A stretch of DNA of 64,000 nt from Rhodovarius lipocyclicus (GCF_009900765.1 NZ_JAAABL010000011.1:1-64000), one strand, 5' to 3'. Counted from the first letter of the stretch, positions 8,945-18,632 are shown. Notes: a model not told the origin generated them from the letters alone. A program made the numbers and translations.

Positions 8945-8972
8945 CATGGGCGTTTCATGAGCATTTGTTAAC
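8945..8972 (+). promoter_or_regulatory. Putative shared RTX-gene control motif, copy 1
   Basis: CATG, six bases, TCATGA, five bases, then TGTTAAC, ending 31 bp before the RTX nuclease ATG. The same blocks, with the same 6-bp gap between the first two, lie upstream of the second RTX gene (26849-26879). This suggests a common regulator or promoter class; the protein that binds it is unknown. Confidence 0.55.
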
Positions 8973-9003
8973 AGGCCCTACCATTCACCGGGGTCCTGCC
9001 AGC

Positions 9004-12000
9004 ATGTCGTTCAGCCTGTCTTCGCCGCTCACCTTCACCGGCTTCACGGGTGCGGGCTTCGCGCCCAGCCCCGCCGCCGGCCAGCTCGATTCCGACTTCT
9101 GGCGCATCCAGGGCTTCAGCGACACGTCGGGCCTGCTGGATTACGGCGCGACCGCCACCAGCACGGGCGACTACGCGCGCGGCGTGCTCAGCGGCGACCC
9201 CACCATCGCGGGGGTCTATGCCGCCGCCACCGGGCTCGCGGCGCTGGGCACCGCCTTCGTCATCCAGTCCACGGGGGCGGAATTCGGCACCACCCCGGGC
9301 AGCATCACGCTGCGCCTGCAATACACCGGCGCCGAGACCGTCGGCGGCTTCGTGCTGGATTACGACGGGGTGTACCGCAACAATGCCGGGCGCTCGGTCG
9401 CGGTGGACCTGTCCTATGCCGTGGCCCCGGCCGCCGCGCAGCCGGCCAGCTTCACCGCCGTCTCGGCGCTGGGCTTCACCACCCCGGTCGCGGCGGATGC
9501 CGGGGCGGGCTTCACGGCGGTGGATCTCGCGGCGCAGACGCTGAACACCACCCTGCACACGGGCGACTTCATCTTCATCCGCTGGACCATCGGCGACAAC
9601 GCCGCCAACCCCGGCAGCGGCAGCCGGGACGAGGTGGGCTTCGACAATATCAGCGTCACCCTGCCCGCGGCCTCCGCCCCGGCCATCGCCCTCAGCCCCG
9701 CCACGCTGAACCAGGCCGAGGGCGACACCGGCACCACCGCCTTCGCCTTCACCATCACCCGCGCCGAAACCACCCCGGGCGACACCAGCGTGCAGGCGGT
9801 GATCGCCTCCAGCGGGTTGTCGGCGGCGGAGATCGCCTCCGTCACGGTGGATGGCGTGCCGGTGGCCGATTTCGCCTTCGGCACCGCCTTTTCCGTCGCG
9901 CTCTCGGGGGCGGCCACCGCCGCGCAGGTGGTGGTGCAAGTGGTGGCCGACACGGCCATCGAGGCCGATGAGGGCTTCACCCTGACCATCGCCGCCCCCG
10001 GCGCGGGCTATGCGCTGGGCAATGCCAGCGCCGCCGCCACCGTGCGCAACGATGATTTCGAGATCACGCGCATCCATGACGTGCAGGGCGGCGGGGCGGC
10101 CTCCGCGCTGGCGGGCCGCACCGTCACGATCGAGGGCGTGGTCACCGGCGACTACCAGAACGGCGACGCCGACGGGAACCGCGACCTGCAGGGCTTCTAC
10201 CTGCAGGAGCTGCTGGCGGATGCCGATGCCGCGACCTCCGAGGGCATCTTCATCCACCAGGCGGATGGTTCCGCCCTGCCCAGGCTGGATGTGCGGGTGG
10301 GCGACATCATCCGCGTGACGGGGCTGGTGCGGGAGAACTTCAACGAGACCCAGCTGAGCGTGGCGGATTCCACCACCGCGATCCAGATCATCCGCGCCGG
10401 CGCCTATACCCAGGCGGAGGTGATCGAACAGTTCGCGCTCGACATCTCCCTGCCCGCGGCGGGCACCGTCACCGCCGCCGGCCGCGTGCTGCCGGACCTG
10501 GAATTCGCCGAGGGCATGCTGGTGCGCCTGCCCCAGACCATGACCATCACCGAGATGTTCAACCTGGACCGCTATGGCGAGATCCGGGTGGCCGAGGGCG
10601 GCCAGCAGGTGCAATACGCCCAGACCAACGCGCCGGACGCGGCTGGCTATGCCCAATACCTGCAGGATCTCGGCGCGCGGTCCCTGCTGATCGACGATGG
10701 GCTGAATGTGCAGAACCCCTCGGCCATCCGGGTGTTCGACAATGTGATCACCAGCGCCGCCGCGCCGCAGATCGGCGACAGCTTCCAGGGGCTGGTGGGC
10801 AATCTGGGCTATGGCTTCAACGAGTACCGGCTGCAGACCGCGAACAACCCCGCGATCATCGATACCGCGCCGCGCGCGGCGGCCCCGGGGCGGGATGGCG
10901 GGGATATCCGCCTAGCCAGCGCCAACCTGCTGAACTTCTTCACCACGCTGGACAATGGCGCCATGACCGGCCCGGGCGATGCCTTCCAGCCGCGCGGCGC
11001 CAACACGGCCGAGGAGCTGGCCCGCCAGAAGGCCAAGCTGTTCACCGCCCTGGCGCAGCTGGATGCCGACGCGATCGTGGTGAATGAGCTGGAGAATGAC
11101 GGCTTCGGCCCCGGCAGCGCCATCCAGACCCTGGTGGACGAATTCAACGCCGCCCAGGGCACGCCCGGCCGCTGGTCCTTCGTGAACCCGGGCCAGGACT
11201 TCCTGGGCGGGGACGCGATCAAGGTCTCCATCCTGTACCGCACGGACAGGCTGGCGGTGGCCGCCGGCACCGCCCCCGCCGTGCTGGACGACACGGACAT
11301 CCCGGGCCTGATCTCCGCCGGGCTGCTGCCGGCCGATTTCCTGTCGCGTTCCTCGGTGGGGGGCGTGTTCAACGGCGCCAACACCAGCCGCTCCGTGCTG
11401 CTGACCAGCTTCGAGCAGATCGGCGGCGGGGAGGTGTTCACCCTGGCGGGCGTGCACAGCAAGTCCAAATCCGGCACCGGCACGGGGCTGGATGCCGATG
11501 CGCTGGACGGCGCGGGCAACTGGGCCAACCAGCGCCTGCTGGCCGCCCAGGCGCTGGAGGCCTTCCTCAAGACCCATCCGACCGGCCTGGCCGACCAGGA
11601 TGTGGTGATCATGGGCGATTTCAACGCCTATGCGATGGAAAGCTCCATCCAGCACCTGGACGCCGCGGGCTATGACAGCCTGGTGGAAAGCCGGATCGGC
11701 AATGCCACCGCCTCCTCCTACGTGTTCGACGGGCAGAAGGGGTATCTCGACAATGCCCTGTCCACCGCCGATTTCGCGGGGCTGGTGGTGGGGGTGCACG
11801 AATGGCACCTGAACGCGGCCGAGGCCGACGCGCTCGACTACAACACCGATTTCGGCCGCCCCACCGCGATCTTCGACGCCAGCCTGCCGAACCGCTATTC
11901 GGACCATGACCCGCTGATCGTGAACCTGCTGCTGGATGCGGAGGTGCAGGCCTTCACCGGCGGCGTGCGCCAGGTCTCGGCCCACACCATCGCCGAGGCC

Positions 12001-12966
12001 AGCATGGGCCTGGCCGCGGGCAGCGAGCTGGTGATCCGCAAGGCCGCCACCAGCGACCTGGGCAATGCGGGCATCCACTCCGACGGGCTGACGGTGAACA
12101 CCGGCAACGCGGCCGATGGCTTCTTCATCCTGGCGGACACGCTGCAACGGCTGGGCTTTTCCGGCGGCGGCCATGTGGATGCGGTGGGCAATGCCCTGGC
12201 CAACACCCTGGCGGGCAATGACGGCGACAACACCCTGGCCGGCAAGGGTGGCGACGACAGCATCCTGGGCGGCGGCGGCAACGACACGCTGTTCGGCGAG
12301 GAAGGCGACGACGAGCTGTTCGGCAATGACGGCCAGGACCTGCTGCTGGGCGGCGCCGGCAGCGACCTGATGGCCGGCGGCGCGGGCGACGACACCTATC
12401 TGGTCGAGGACGCCGGTGATGTGGCACGGGAGCAGGAGGCCGCCGGCGAGGACACGGTCTTCGTCGCGGTGAATGGCTGGACGGCCGGGCCGAACATCGA
12501 GGTGCTGCGCCTGTTCGCCCTGGCCACCGGCGTGACCGGCGGCGCGGGCGGCGAGCAGATCGTGGCCAACGCCACGCTCGGCTCCCTGCTGATGGGCGCG
12601 GGCGGCGACGACACGCTGTGGGGCCAGGCGGGCGACGACCGGCTGCTGGGCGGCGAGGGCCGGGACACGCTGCGCGGCGGTGCCGGCAACGACGTGCTGG
12701 AAGGCGGCGCCGGGGACGACCAGCTGGTGGGCGGCGCGGGCGCGGACATCTTCGTGGCGGGGCCGGGCACGGATGAGCTGTTCGACTTCTCCCGCATCGA
12801 GGGCGACCGGATCGACGCGCGCGGGCTGGGGCTGACCTCCGCCGGCATGCTGGGGCCGGATGTGCTGCAGGTGCTGGCGGGCGGCACGCTGATCCACACC
12901 GCCTTCGGCCAGATGGGCGTCTATGGCGTGACCGACCTGCGGGCGGAGGATTTCCTCTTCGCCTGA
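9004..12966 (+). CDS. Secreted RTX nuclease: Calx-beta, OB-fold, endonuclease/exonuclease/phosphatase domain and calcium-binding repeats
   Basis: A 1320-residue extracellular protein of the ExeM/NucH type. Order of domains: a beta-rich N-terminal part (about 1-215); a Calx-beta-like segment (about 225-345, ending ATVRNDDF); a YhcR-type OB-fold (about 355-480, GRTVTIEGVVTGDYQ); an EEP nuclease (about 632-980) with IRLASANLLNFF, VVNELENDG, VVIMGDFNAY and the catalytic SDHDPL. The C-terminus has two blocks of nonapeptide repeats (GGNDTLFGE and GGAGNDVLEG style, about 1070-1130 and 1195-1255) that bind calcium. There is no N-terminal signal peptide, so export by a type I system through the C-terminal signal is expected. 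The start at 9004 was chosen because upstream codons lie in the control region. Confidence 0.9.
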   Translation: MSFSLSSPLTFTGFTGAGFAPSPAAGQLDSDFWRIQGFSDTSGLLDYGATATSTGDYARGVLSGDPTIAGVYAAATGLAALGTAFVIQSTGAEFGTTPGSITLRLQYTGAETVGGFVLDYDGVYRNNAGRSVAVDLSYAVAPAAAQPASFTAVSALGFTTPVAADAGAGFTAVDLAAQTLNTTLHTGDFIFIRWTIGDNAANPGSGSRDEVGFDNISVTLPAASAPAIALSPATLNQAEGDTGTTAFAFTITRAETTPGDTSVQAVIASSGLSAAEIASVTVDGVPVADFAFGTAFSVALSGAATAAQVVVQVVADTAIEADEGFTLTIAAPGAGYALGNASAAATVRNDDFEITRIHDVQGGGAASALAGRTVTIEGVVTGDYQNGDADGNRDLQGFYLQELLADADAATSEGIFIHQADGSALPRLDVRVGDIIRVTGLVRENFNETQLSVADSTTAIQIIRAGAYTQAEVIEQFALDISLPAAGTVTAAGRVLPDLEFAEGMLVRLPQTMTITEMFNLDRYGEIRVAEGGQQVQYAQTNAPDAAGYAQYLQDLGARSLLIDDGLNVQNPSAIRVFDNVITSAAAPQIGDSFQGLVGNLGYGFNEYRLQTANNPAIIDTAPRAAAPGRDGGDIRLASANLLNFFTTLDNGAMTGPGDAFQPRGANTAEELARQKAKLFTALAQLDADAIVVNELENDGFGPGSAIQTLVDEFNAAQGTPGRWSFVNPGQDFLGGDAIKVSILYRTDRLAVAAGTAPAVLDDTDIPGLISAGLLPADFLSRSSVGGVFNGANTSRSVLLTSFEQIGGGEVFTLAGVHSKSKSGTGTGLDADALDGAGNWANQRLLAAQALEAFLKTHPTGLADQDVVIMGDFNAYAMESSIQHLDAAGYDSLVESRIGNATASSYVFDGQKGYLDNALSTADFAGLVVGVHEWHLNAAEADALDYNTDFGRPTAIFDASLPNRYSDHDPLIVNLLLDAEVQAFTGGVRQVSAHTIAEASMGLAAGSELVIRKAATSDLGNAGIHSDGLTVNTGNAADGFFILADTLQRLGFSGGGHVDAVGNALANTLAGNDGDNTLAGKGGDDSILGGGGNDTLFGEEGDDELFGNDGQDLLLGGAGSDLMAGGAGDDTYLVEDAGDVAREQEAAGEDTVFVAVNGWTAGPNIEVLRLFALATGVTGGAGGEQIVANATLGSLLMGAGGDDTLWGQAGDDRLLGGEGRDTLRGGAGNDVLEGGAGDDQLVGGAGADIFVAGPGTDELFDFSRIEGDRIDARGLGLTSAGMLGPDVLQVLAGGTLIHTAFGQMGVYGVTDLRAEDFLFA

Positions 12967-13030
12967 CGCGGCGGGCCGTGATGGGGCGGTGGGGTTGCGC
13001 AATCGCTGATTCGCGGCCACCTCCGCCCTC

Positions 13031-13993
13031 ATGAAGATCGCGATTATCGGGGCGGGGCTGGCCGGGCTTGCCTGTGCCCGGGCCCTGGCGGCGTCGGGCC
13101 ATCAGGTGCGGCTGTTCGACAAGGGCCGCGCGGCCGGGGGCCGGCTGGCCACCCGGCGGCTGGAGCATGATGGCCAGACCATCCGCTTCGACCACGGCGC
13201 GCAGTATCTGCGCGTGCGGCATGCGGGGTTCGGCAGGCTGCTGGCCGAACAGGGCTGCCAGCCCTGGCCCCGGTCGGAGGATGGCGAGGATGGCCCGCGC
13301 CTGGTGCCGGTGCCCGCCATGTCCGCCCTGCCGCGCGCCCTGGCCCAGGGGCTGGACCTGACGACCGGCGTGCATGTCGCCGCCCTGCGCCGCCAGGAGG
13401 AGGGCTGGATGCTGGGCCATGTGCCCGCGGCCGTGGTGAAGGGGCCCATCGCTCCACCGGGGCTGGAACCCGTCTGGGAAGGCCCGTTCGACGCCGTGGC
13501 GCTGACCGCCCCCGCGCCGCAATCCGCCGCCCTGCTGGCCGTGCCCGCCCCCGACCTGGCCGAGGCGCTGGAGGTGGTGGAATACGCCCCGTGCTGGAGC
13601 TGGATGGCCGCCTTCGCCGAGCCCCTGCCCCTGCCGGACACGCTGCGCCCCGATCTGGGCCCGATCGGCTGGGCCGCGCGCAACAACGCCAAGCCCGGCC
13701 GCGAAGGGCCGGAGGCCTGGGTGGTGCAGACCGCCCCGCAATGGTCGCGTGAGCATCTGGAATCCTCGCCCGAACAGGTCTCGGCCGCTTTGCGCGCCGT
13801 GCTGCGCGCGCCGGAGCCCCTGGTGCAGGCCGCCCATCGCTGGCGCTTTTCCCTGGTGGAGCGGGCGCTGGGCCGGCCCTGCCTGTGGGATGCGGGGCTG
13901 AAGCTGGGCGTCGCGGGGGATTTCTGCCTGGCGGGGCGGGCCGAATCCGCTTTCCTTTCCGGCGAGGCCCTGGCACAGGCCATGCGGTCATGA
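13031..13993 (+). CDS. Renalase-like FAD/NAD(P)-dependent oxidoreductase
   Basis: A 320-residue cytoplasmic flavoprotein. The N-terminal dinucleotide fold KIAIIGAGLAGLACARAL is followed by GRAAGGRLATRR, and FDHGAQYLRV follows near residue 55. These are hallmarks of the renalase/bacterial alpha/beta-NAD(P)H oxidase family. The C-terminus carries the last FAD-contact motif LGVAGDFCLAGRAESAFLSGEALA. Family members repair or oxidise abnormal nicotinamide dinucleotides, but the substrate is not proven here. The stop overlaps the ATG of the DUF3253 gene (ATGA), so the two are translationally coupled and head a four-gene run. Confidence 0.86.
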   Translation: MKIAIIGAGLAGLACARALAASGHQVRLFDKGRAAGGRLATRRLEHDGQTIRFDHGAQYLRVRHAGFGRLLAEQGCQPWPRSEDGEDGPRLVPVPAMSALPRALAQGLDLTTGVHVAALRRQEEGWMLGHVPAAVVKGPIAPPGLEPVWEGPFDAVALTAPAPQSAALLAVPAPDLAEALEVVEYAPCWSWMAAFAEPLPLPDTLRPDLGPIGWAARNNAKPGREGPEAWVVQTAPQWSREHLESSPEQVSAALRAVLRAPEPLVQAAHRWRFSLVERALGRPCLWDAGLKLGVAGDFCLAGRAESAFLSGEALAQAMRS

Positions 13994-14271
13994 CCACGAC
14001 CCCCACCCCTGAAGCCATCACCGACGAGATCCTGCGCCAGACCGCGGCCCTCGCCCCGGGCCGCAGCCTGTGCCCCAGCGACATCGCCCGCGCCCTGAAC
14101 CCGCGCGCGGAACCCGACACCTGGCAGCGGCTGATGACCCCGGTGCGCCAGGCCGCCGTGAAGCTGGCCGAGCAGGGGCGCATCGCCATCCTGCGCAAGG
14201 GCAAGCCCGTGCCGCCCGACCAGGTGCGCGGCGTGATCCGGCTGTCGCTCCCGCGTGAGGGGCAACCCTGA
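13990..14271 (+). CDS. DUF3253 small winged-helix-like protein
   Basis: A 93-residue protein matching the DUF3253 pattern: a helix with ITDEILRQTAALAPGRSLCP, then SDIARAL, WQRLMTPVRQAAVKLAEQG and IAILRKGKPV. The fold is probably a small winged helix; no function is established. DUF3253 proteins often sit beside FAD oxidoreductases, and here the start codon overlaps the oxidoreductase stop by 4 bp. Confidence 0.82.
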   Translation: MTTTPTPEAITDEILRQTAALAPGRSLCPSDIARALNPRAEPDTWQRLMTPVRQAAVKLAEQGRIAILRKGKPVPPDQVRGVIRLSLPREGQP

Positions 14272-14330
14272 CCCTGGCGGTCCGGCGTGGCCGGGGATAG
14301 GCTGCCCCCGGCGAAGGAGACAGGGACCGG

Positions 14331-16832
14331 ATGTTTCGCCTTCTCGGCCGTCGCGGCCGCGAGACCCAGCCGCAGCCCCAGTTCGGCCGGCGATGGACAC
14401 TGCCCGAGATGCCCCTCTCCGCCCCCTGGCCGGAGGCGGAGCTGACGCTCGAATGCGCGGTGGGCCCCACCGGCGCGGATTGGAGCGCGCTGCCCGGCCT
14501 GTCGCTGGGCTGGTTCATCACCGCCGCCGAGGACCATCTGGCCGAACGCCTGGCCGAGGGCCGGCTGGAGCTGGAACCGGCCGGCGAGGGCCGGTTCGGC
14601 TTTTCCCTGCCGCTCGGCGCCCTGGCGCGGCAGGCGGCCCCGCGCCCGGCCTGGCTGTGGCTGGACCTGCTGCAGGAAGGCCAGTTCTGGTTCCACCAGC
14701 GTGAGGGGCTGCCGCTGCGGCTCGACCTCGCCGGCCCCGCCCCGGATTTCGCCGCCTGGCTGGAACTGGCCCAGCCCCGCCACCTGGCGGCCCTGTTGTG
14801 GGAGGCCCGGTGGCTGAACCTGGCCGCCCCCCTGGCCGCGGCGCGGGAGCGCGCGGCGCTGACCCCGCCGCTGGCCCACCCCGCCACCGGCCGCGCGCCC
14901 CGCCCCGCCCGCCTCAGCCCCATCAGCGCGGTGGAGGCCGCCGAGGACCCGCTGATCGCGCTGCAACGGCTGGCCGGGGGCTCCGCGCCCCCCAACCTGA
15001 CGCCCGGCGGGCGTGAGCCGGGCCAGCGCATGGCCCGCGTCATGGCGGGGCTGGCGCGGTGGGACCATGTGCCCGAGCGCGATACCCCCTATTTCCAGCG
15101 CGTCCGCCTGCGCCACCCCGGAACCGGCGCGCCGCTGACGGCCGCGATGCAGGATGCGCTGAGCTGCGTGGCGCCCAAGCTGCTGCCCGCCCTGCTGACC
15201 AGCCGCGAGGAGCTGCGCCGCTGGTGGCTGTTCGAGGTGGTGCTGCCGCGCGGCCTGCCCCTGGCCGCCATCCCGCGTGAGGACCTGCACTGGTGGCAGC
15301 AGCCGGTGGAGGATGCCGGCCGCCTGCCCGTCAGCCGTTTTGCCCTGGCCCGCGACCGGGAACGCCGCCTGATCTCGAAGGAGGAGGAGGCCCGGCAGGA
15401 CGACGATCCGGGCCGCCTGGCGCTGCTGTACCGCCATGTGCTGCATGACGGGCTGGACCCGCGCGCCATGGCCCTGACCGGGCGCGAATCGCTCTCCGTG
15501 CTGGAAGCGCGGCTGACGGTGGATGGCGAGATCTTCAGCATGTTCCAGGCCATGGTGGCGCTGGCCGGCGCCACCCAGGGCCGGGGCCTGGCGCCGGAGC
15601 AGGGGGGCTTTCCCCTGGCGCTGCGCCAGGCCGGGCGCCTGATCGCCGCCGAGCTGCCGCCGCTCGCCGCCCTGCTGCCCAGCCCGCCCGTGCTGCCGGA
15701 GCCGCTGACGGTGGTGGGCCATCACAATTCCTCGGGCGTGGGCGAGAATTTCCGCATGATGGCCAATGCCCTGGCGCGCGCCGGCATGGCCTCCCGCCTG
15801 TTCGATGTGGGGGGCGGCGCGGTGGCGCTGGATGCGCGGCAGAGCCTGGTCGCCCTGTCTCACATGCCCAAGGAGGGCGGGCCGGCCCTGCGGCGCTTCC
15901 CGCGCGAACCCACCACCCTGTTCATGGTCAACCCGGAGAATATCGGCGCCATCGCCGCCAACCCGGTGTTCAACACGGCCATGGCGCAGCGCCGCATCGG
16001 CTTCTTCCTGAGCGAGGCGCAATCCCTGCTGCCCGCCCAGGTGGCGGTGTGCGACACGATGGACGAGATCTGGACGCCCTCCAGCTTCGTGCGGGACATC
16101 TACGCCGCCCATACCAGCCGCCCGGTGCGCTGCGTGGGCAAGGCACTGCAATGGCCGGACCACGCGCCCGACCCGTATCAGCATTTCATGCCCGGCCGGC
16201 GCAACCGCTTCGTCTTCCTGACCAGCTTCGACCCCAATTCCTGGCTGCGGCGCAAGAACCCCACCGCCGTGGTCGCGGCATTCCTGCAGGCCTTCCCGCC
16301 GCAGGAACAGGATGTGGCGCTGGTGGTGAAGGTGCCCGGCATGGCGCTGAACCACCCGGGCGACCCCTTCGGTGAATGGGCGCTGATCGAGGACGCGGTG
16401 GCGCGCGACCCGCGCATCATATTGCGGGAGGAGCATGCGACCTTCCAGGACTACCTCGGCTATATCGCGCATGCCGATTGCGTGGTCTCGGCCCATCGCA
16501 GCGAGGGGTTCGGCTATCTCTGCGCGCAGGCGCACCATTACCGCACGCCGCTGATCGCCACCGGCTATTCCGGCAACATGGATTTCTGCAACCCCGAGAA
16601 CACCTGGCTGATCGAGCACGACATGGTGCCGGTGGGTGAGGGCGAGTTCCTGCCCGGCACGCGCGGCAACTGGGCCGATGTGCGGGTGCCCCACCTGGCC
16701 GAACTGATGCGCCAGGTGGCCAGCCAGCGCGAACGCGCCATGACCATGGCTCGTGCCGGCCGGGCCCTGGTGCATGACCTCTACGCCCCCGCGCGGTTCG
16801 ACCGCATGATCGAGGAGCTTCTGCAAGCGTGA
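14331..16832 (+). CDS. Large glycosyltransferase with GT4-type C-terminal domain
   Basis: An 833-residue protein. The C-terminal half (from about residue 460) is a GT-B glycosyltransferase: VVGHHNSSGVGENFRMMANAL begins the fold, VFLTSFDPNSWLRRKNP opens the second Rossmann domain, and HRSEGFGYLCAQA with ATGYSGNMDF forms the nucleotide-sugar site of GT4 enzymes. The N-terminal 450 residues are an unrecognised beta- and proline-rich region with a segment LSPISAVEAAEDPLIALQRL. AAGGAG precedes the start at 14331. It lies 59 bp after the DUF3253 gene and overlaps the ABC exporter by 4 bp. It probably builds a surface polysaccharide or modifies an exported molecule; the sugar and acceptor are unknown. 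Confidence 0.85.
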   Translation: MFRLLGRRGRETQPQPQFGRRWTLPEMPLSAPWPEAELTLECAVGPTGADWSALPGLSLGWFITAAEDHLAERLAEGRLELEPAGEGRFGFSLPLGALARQAAPRPAWLWLDLLQEGQFWFHQREGLPLRLDLAGPAPDFAAWLELAQPRHLAALLWEARWLNLAAPLAAARERAALTPPLAHPATGRAPRPARLSPISAVEAAEDPLIALQRLAGGSAPPNLTPGGREPGQRMARVMAGLARWDHVPERDTPYFQRVRLRHPGTGAPLTAAMQDALSCVAPKLLPALLTSREELRRWWLFEVVLPRGLPLAAIPREDLHWWQQPVEDAGRLPVSRFALARDRERRLISKEEEARQDDDPGRLALLYRHVLHDGLDPRAMALTGRESLSVLEARLTVDGEIFSMFQAMVALAGATQGRGLAPEQGGFPLALRQAGRLIAAELPPLAALLPSPPVLPEPLTVVGHHNSSGVGENFRMMANALARAGMASRLFDVGGGAVALDARQSLVALSHMPKEGGPALRRFPREPTTLFMVNPENIGAIAANPVFNTAMAQRRIGFFLSEAQSLLPAQVAVCDTMDEIWTPSSFVRDIYAAHTSRPVRCVGKALQWPDHAPDPYQHFMPGRRNRFVFLTSFDPNSWLRRKNPTAVVAAFLQAFPPQEQDVALVVKVPGMALNHPGDPFGEWALIEDAVARDPRIILREEHATFQDYLGYIAHADCVVSAHRSEGFGYLCAQAHHYRTPLIATGYSGNMDFCNPENTWLIEHDMVPVGEGEFLPGTRGNWADVRVPHLAELMRQVASQRERAMTMARAGRALVHDLYAPARFDRMIEELLQA

Positions 16833-18547
16833 TCCAGGTCCTGAAGGATGCCATGGCCCTCGCCGCCCCGTATTTCCGGGGCGACGACAAGGCCAGGGGC
16901 TGGCTGCTGCTGATCGCGGTGGTGGTGCTGAACCTGACCCTGGTGGGGATGAGCGTCCTGCTCTCCTACTGGAACCGCGAATTCTTCAACGCGCTGCAGG
17001 CGCGCGACGCGGAGGCCTTCTGGCAGCTGCTGTTCAGCTGGCGCCGGACCGATAGCGGGCTGATGCCGGGCTTCGTGGCGGTGGCCGCGCTGTATATCCT
17101 GGTCGCGGTCTATCAGCTGTATCTGCGCCAGGCGCTGCAGATCCGCTGGCGCGCCTGGGTGACGGAACGGCAGCTGGCGCAATGGCTGGCCGACCGCGCC
17201 TATTACCGCATCGCCCTGACCATGCCCGGCACCGACAACCCGGACCAGCGCATCGCCGAGGACATCCGCCTGTTCGTGGACAACACCCTGGCCCTGGGGC
17301 TGGGGCTGATGCGCTCGGTCGTGTCGCTGATGAGCTTCATCGTCGTGCTCTGGGCGCTGTCCGGGCCGCTGGAGGTCTGGGGCGTCTCCATCCCCGGCTA
17401 TATGGTGTGGGTGGCGCTGCTCTATGCCGTGGCGGGCACCTGGCTCGCGCATCTCATCGGCCGGCCGCTGGTGCGGCTGAACTTCGTGCAGCAGAAGGTG
17501 GAGGCCGATTTCCGCTTCGCCCTGATGCGCCTGCGCGAGAATGTGGAGGCCGTGGCGCTGTCGGCCGGCGAGGCGGACGAGCAGGCCTCCCTGGTGCGGC
17601 GCTTCCGCGCGCTGATGGCGAACTGGTGGGACATCATGGTGGCCACCAAGCGCCTGACCTTCTTCACCGCCGGCTACACCCAGGCCGCGGTGGTGTTCCC
17701 GATCGTGGTGGCCTCGCCCGGCTATTTCGCCGGCCGCACACAGCTGGGCGAGCTGACCCAGACCTCCGGCGCCTTCGGAGAGGTGCAGGGCGCGCTGTCC
17801 TGGATCGTGGACAATTACGCGGGGCTGACGGAATGGGGGGCCACGGTCGAGCGCCTCACGGGGTTCCGCCGCGCGGTGGAGGCGGCGGCCGCCGCCGCCG
17901 AGACCGGCGTGCACGCCCGCCGCACCGGCGGCCCGGCGCTGGAATTGCAGGACCTGTCCATCGCCCTGCCCGACGGCCAGGTGCTGCTGGACCCCACCGA
18001 CCTGACCATCCGGCCCGGGGAGCGGGTGCTGCTCTCCGGTGCCTCGGGCAGCGGCAAATCCACGCTGCTGCGGGCCATCGCGGGCATCTGGCCCTTTGGC
18101 TCCGGCAGCGCGGTGCTGCCGGCAGCCTGCCGGCCCATGTTCCTGCCCCAGCGCCCCTATCTGCCGCTGGGCACGCTGCGCCACGCCCTGTGCTACCCCA
18201 CCGCCGATGAAGGCTGCGCGGAAGCCGAGCTGCTGCGCGTGCTGGAAGCCGTGGGGCTGGGCCATCTGCGCGCCCGGCTGGATGAGGAAGACGCCTGGGC
18301 GCGGCGCCTGTCGGGCGGCGAGCAGCAGCGCGTGGCCATGGCGCGCGCGCTGATCCAGAAGCCGGATTGGCTGTTCCTGGACGAAGCCACCGCCAGCCTG
18401 GACCCGGAGAGCGAAGGCCGCCTGTACCGGCTGCTGCTGGAGGAACTGCCCGGGACCACCGTGATCAGCGTGGCACACCGGGAATCGCTGGCGCAGTTCC
18501 ATGAGCGGAAGCTGCGGATCGCGGGGAGGAGATTGGGCGAGGCGTGA
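16829..18547 (+). CDS. SbmA/BacA-like ABC transporter with fused permease and ATPase
   Basis: A 572-residue half-transporter. The N-terminal membrane domain has about six helices and carries the SbmA/BacA-family block LLSYWNREFFNALQ near residue 45. The ATPase has Walker A GASGSGKST near residue 405, signature RRLSGGEQQRVAMARAL and Walker B LFLDEATASLD. Relatives (YddA, BacA-related) handle vitamin B12, peptides or very-long-chain fatty acids. The GTG start at 16829 overlaps the glycosyltransferase stop (GTGA), so it is translationally coupled. Two strong hairpins follow the stop. The substrate may be related to the product of the upstream glycosyltransferase, but this is inference. Confidence 0.9.
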   Translation: MIQVLKDAMALAAPYFRGDDKARGWLLLIAVVVLNLTLVGMSVLLSYWNREFFNALQARDAEAFWQLLFSWRRTDSGLMPGFVAVAALYILVAVYQLYLRQALQIRWRAWVTERQLAQWLADRAYYRIALTMPGTDNPDQRIAEDIRLFVDNTLALGLGLMRSVVSLMSFIVVLWALSGPLEVWGVSIPGYMVWVALLYAVAGTWLAHLIGRPLVRLNFVQQKVEADFRFALMRLRENVEAVALSAGEADEQASLVRRFRALMANWWDIMVATKRLTFFTAGYTQAAVVFPIVVASPGYFAGRTQLGELTQTSGAFGEVQGALSWIVDNYAGLTEWGATVERLTGFRRAVEAAAAAAETGVHARRTGGPALELQDLSIALPDGQVLLDPTDLTIRPGERVLLSGASGSGKSTLLRAIAGIWPFGSGSAVLPAACRPMFLPQRPYLPLGTLRHALCYPTADEGCAEAELLRVLEAVGLGHLRARLDEEDAWARRLSGGEQQRVAMARALIQKPDWLFLDEATASLDPESEGRLYRLLLEELPGTTVISVAHRESLAQFHERKLRIAGRRLGEA

Positions 18548-18550
18548 GCT

Positions 18551-18602
18551 GGGGAGGCGCTGCCTCCCCAAACCCCTCCGCTGGGGAGATAAGATCTCCC
18601 CA
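18551..18602 (+). terminator. Tandem terminator-like hairpins after the exporter gene
   Basis: GGGGAGGC/GCCTCCCC with loop GCT (18551-18569) and TGGGGAGAT/ATCTCCCCA with loop AAG (18582-18602). Neither is followed by a clear T-run, so they could be repeat modules that also limit readthrough. Confidence 0.5.
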
Positions 18603-18632
18603 GGCCCCTGCGGAAAGTTTGGGGTCGGCGCA

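Noticed and set aside
12217-12770. Short tandem DNA repeats that might suggest a CRISPR array
   Set aside because: They are the codons of RTX nonapeptide repeats inside a coding frame, irregular in length and sequence.
13044-16826. 1260-codon minus-strand frame opposite the oxidoreductase and glycosyltransferase
   Set aside because: It is an antisense shadow produced by high GC; the plus-strand genes have clear motifs and coupled starts.
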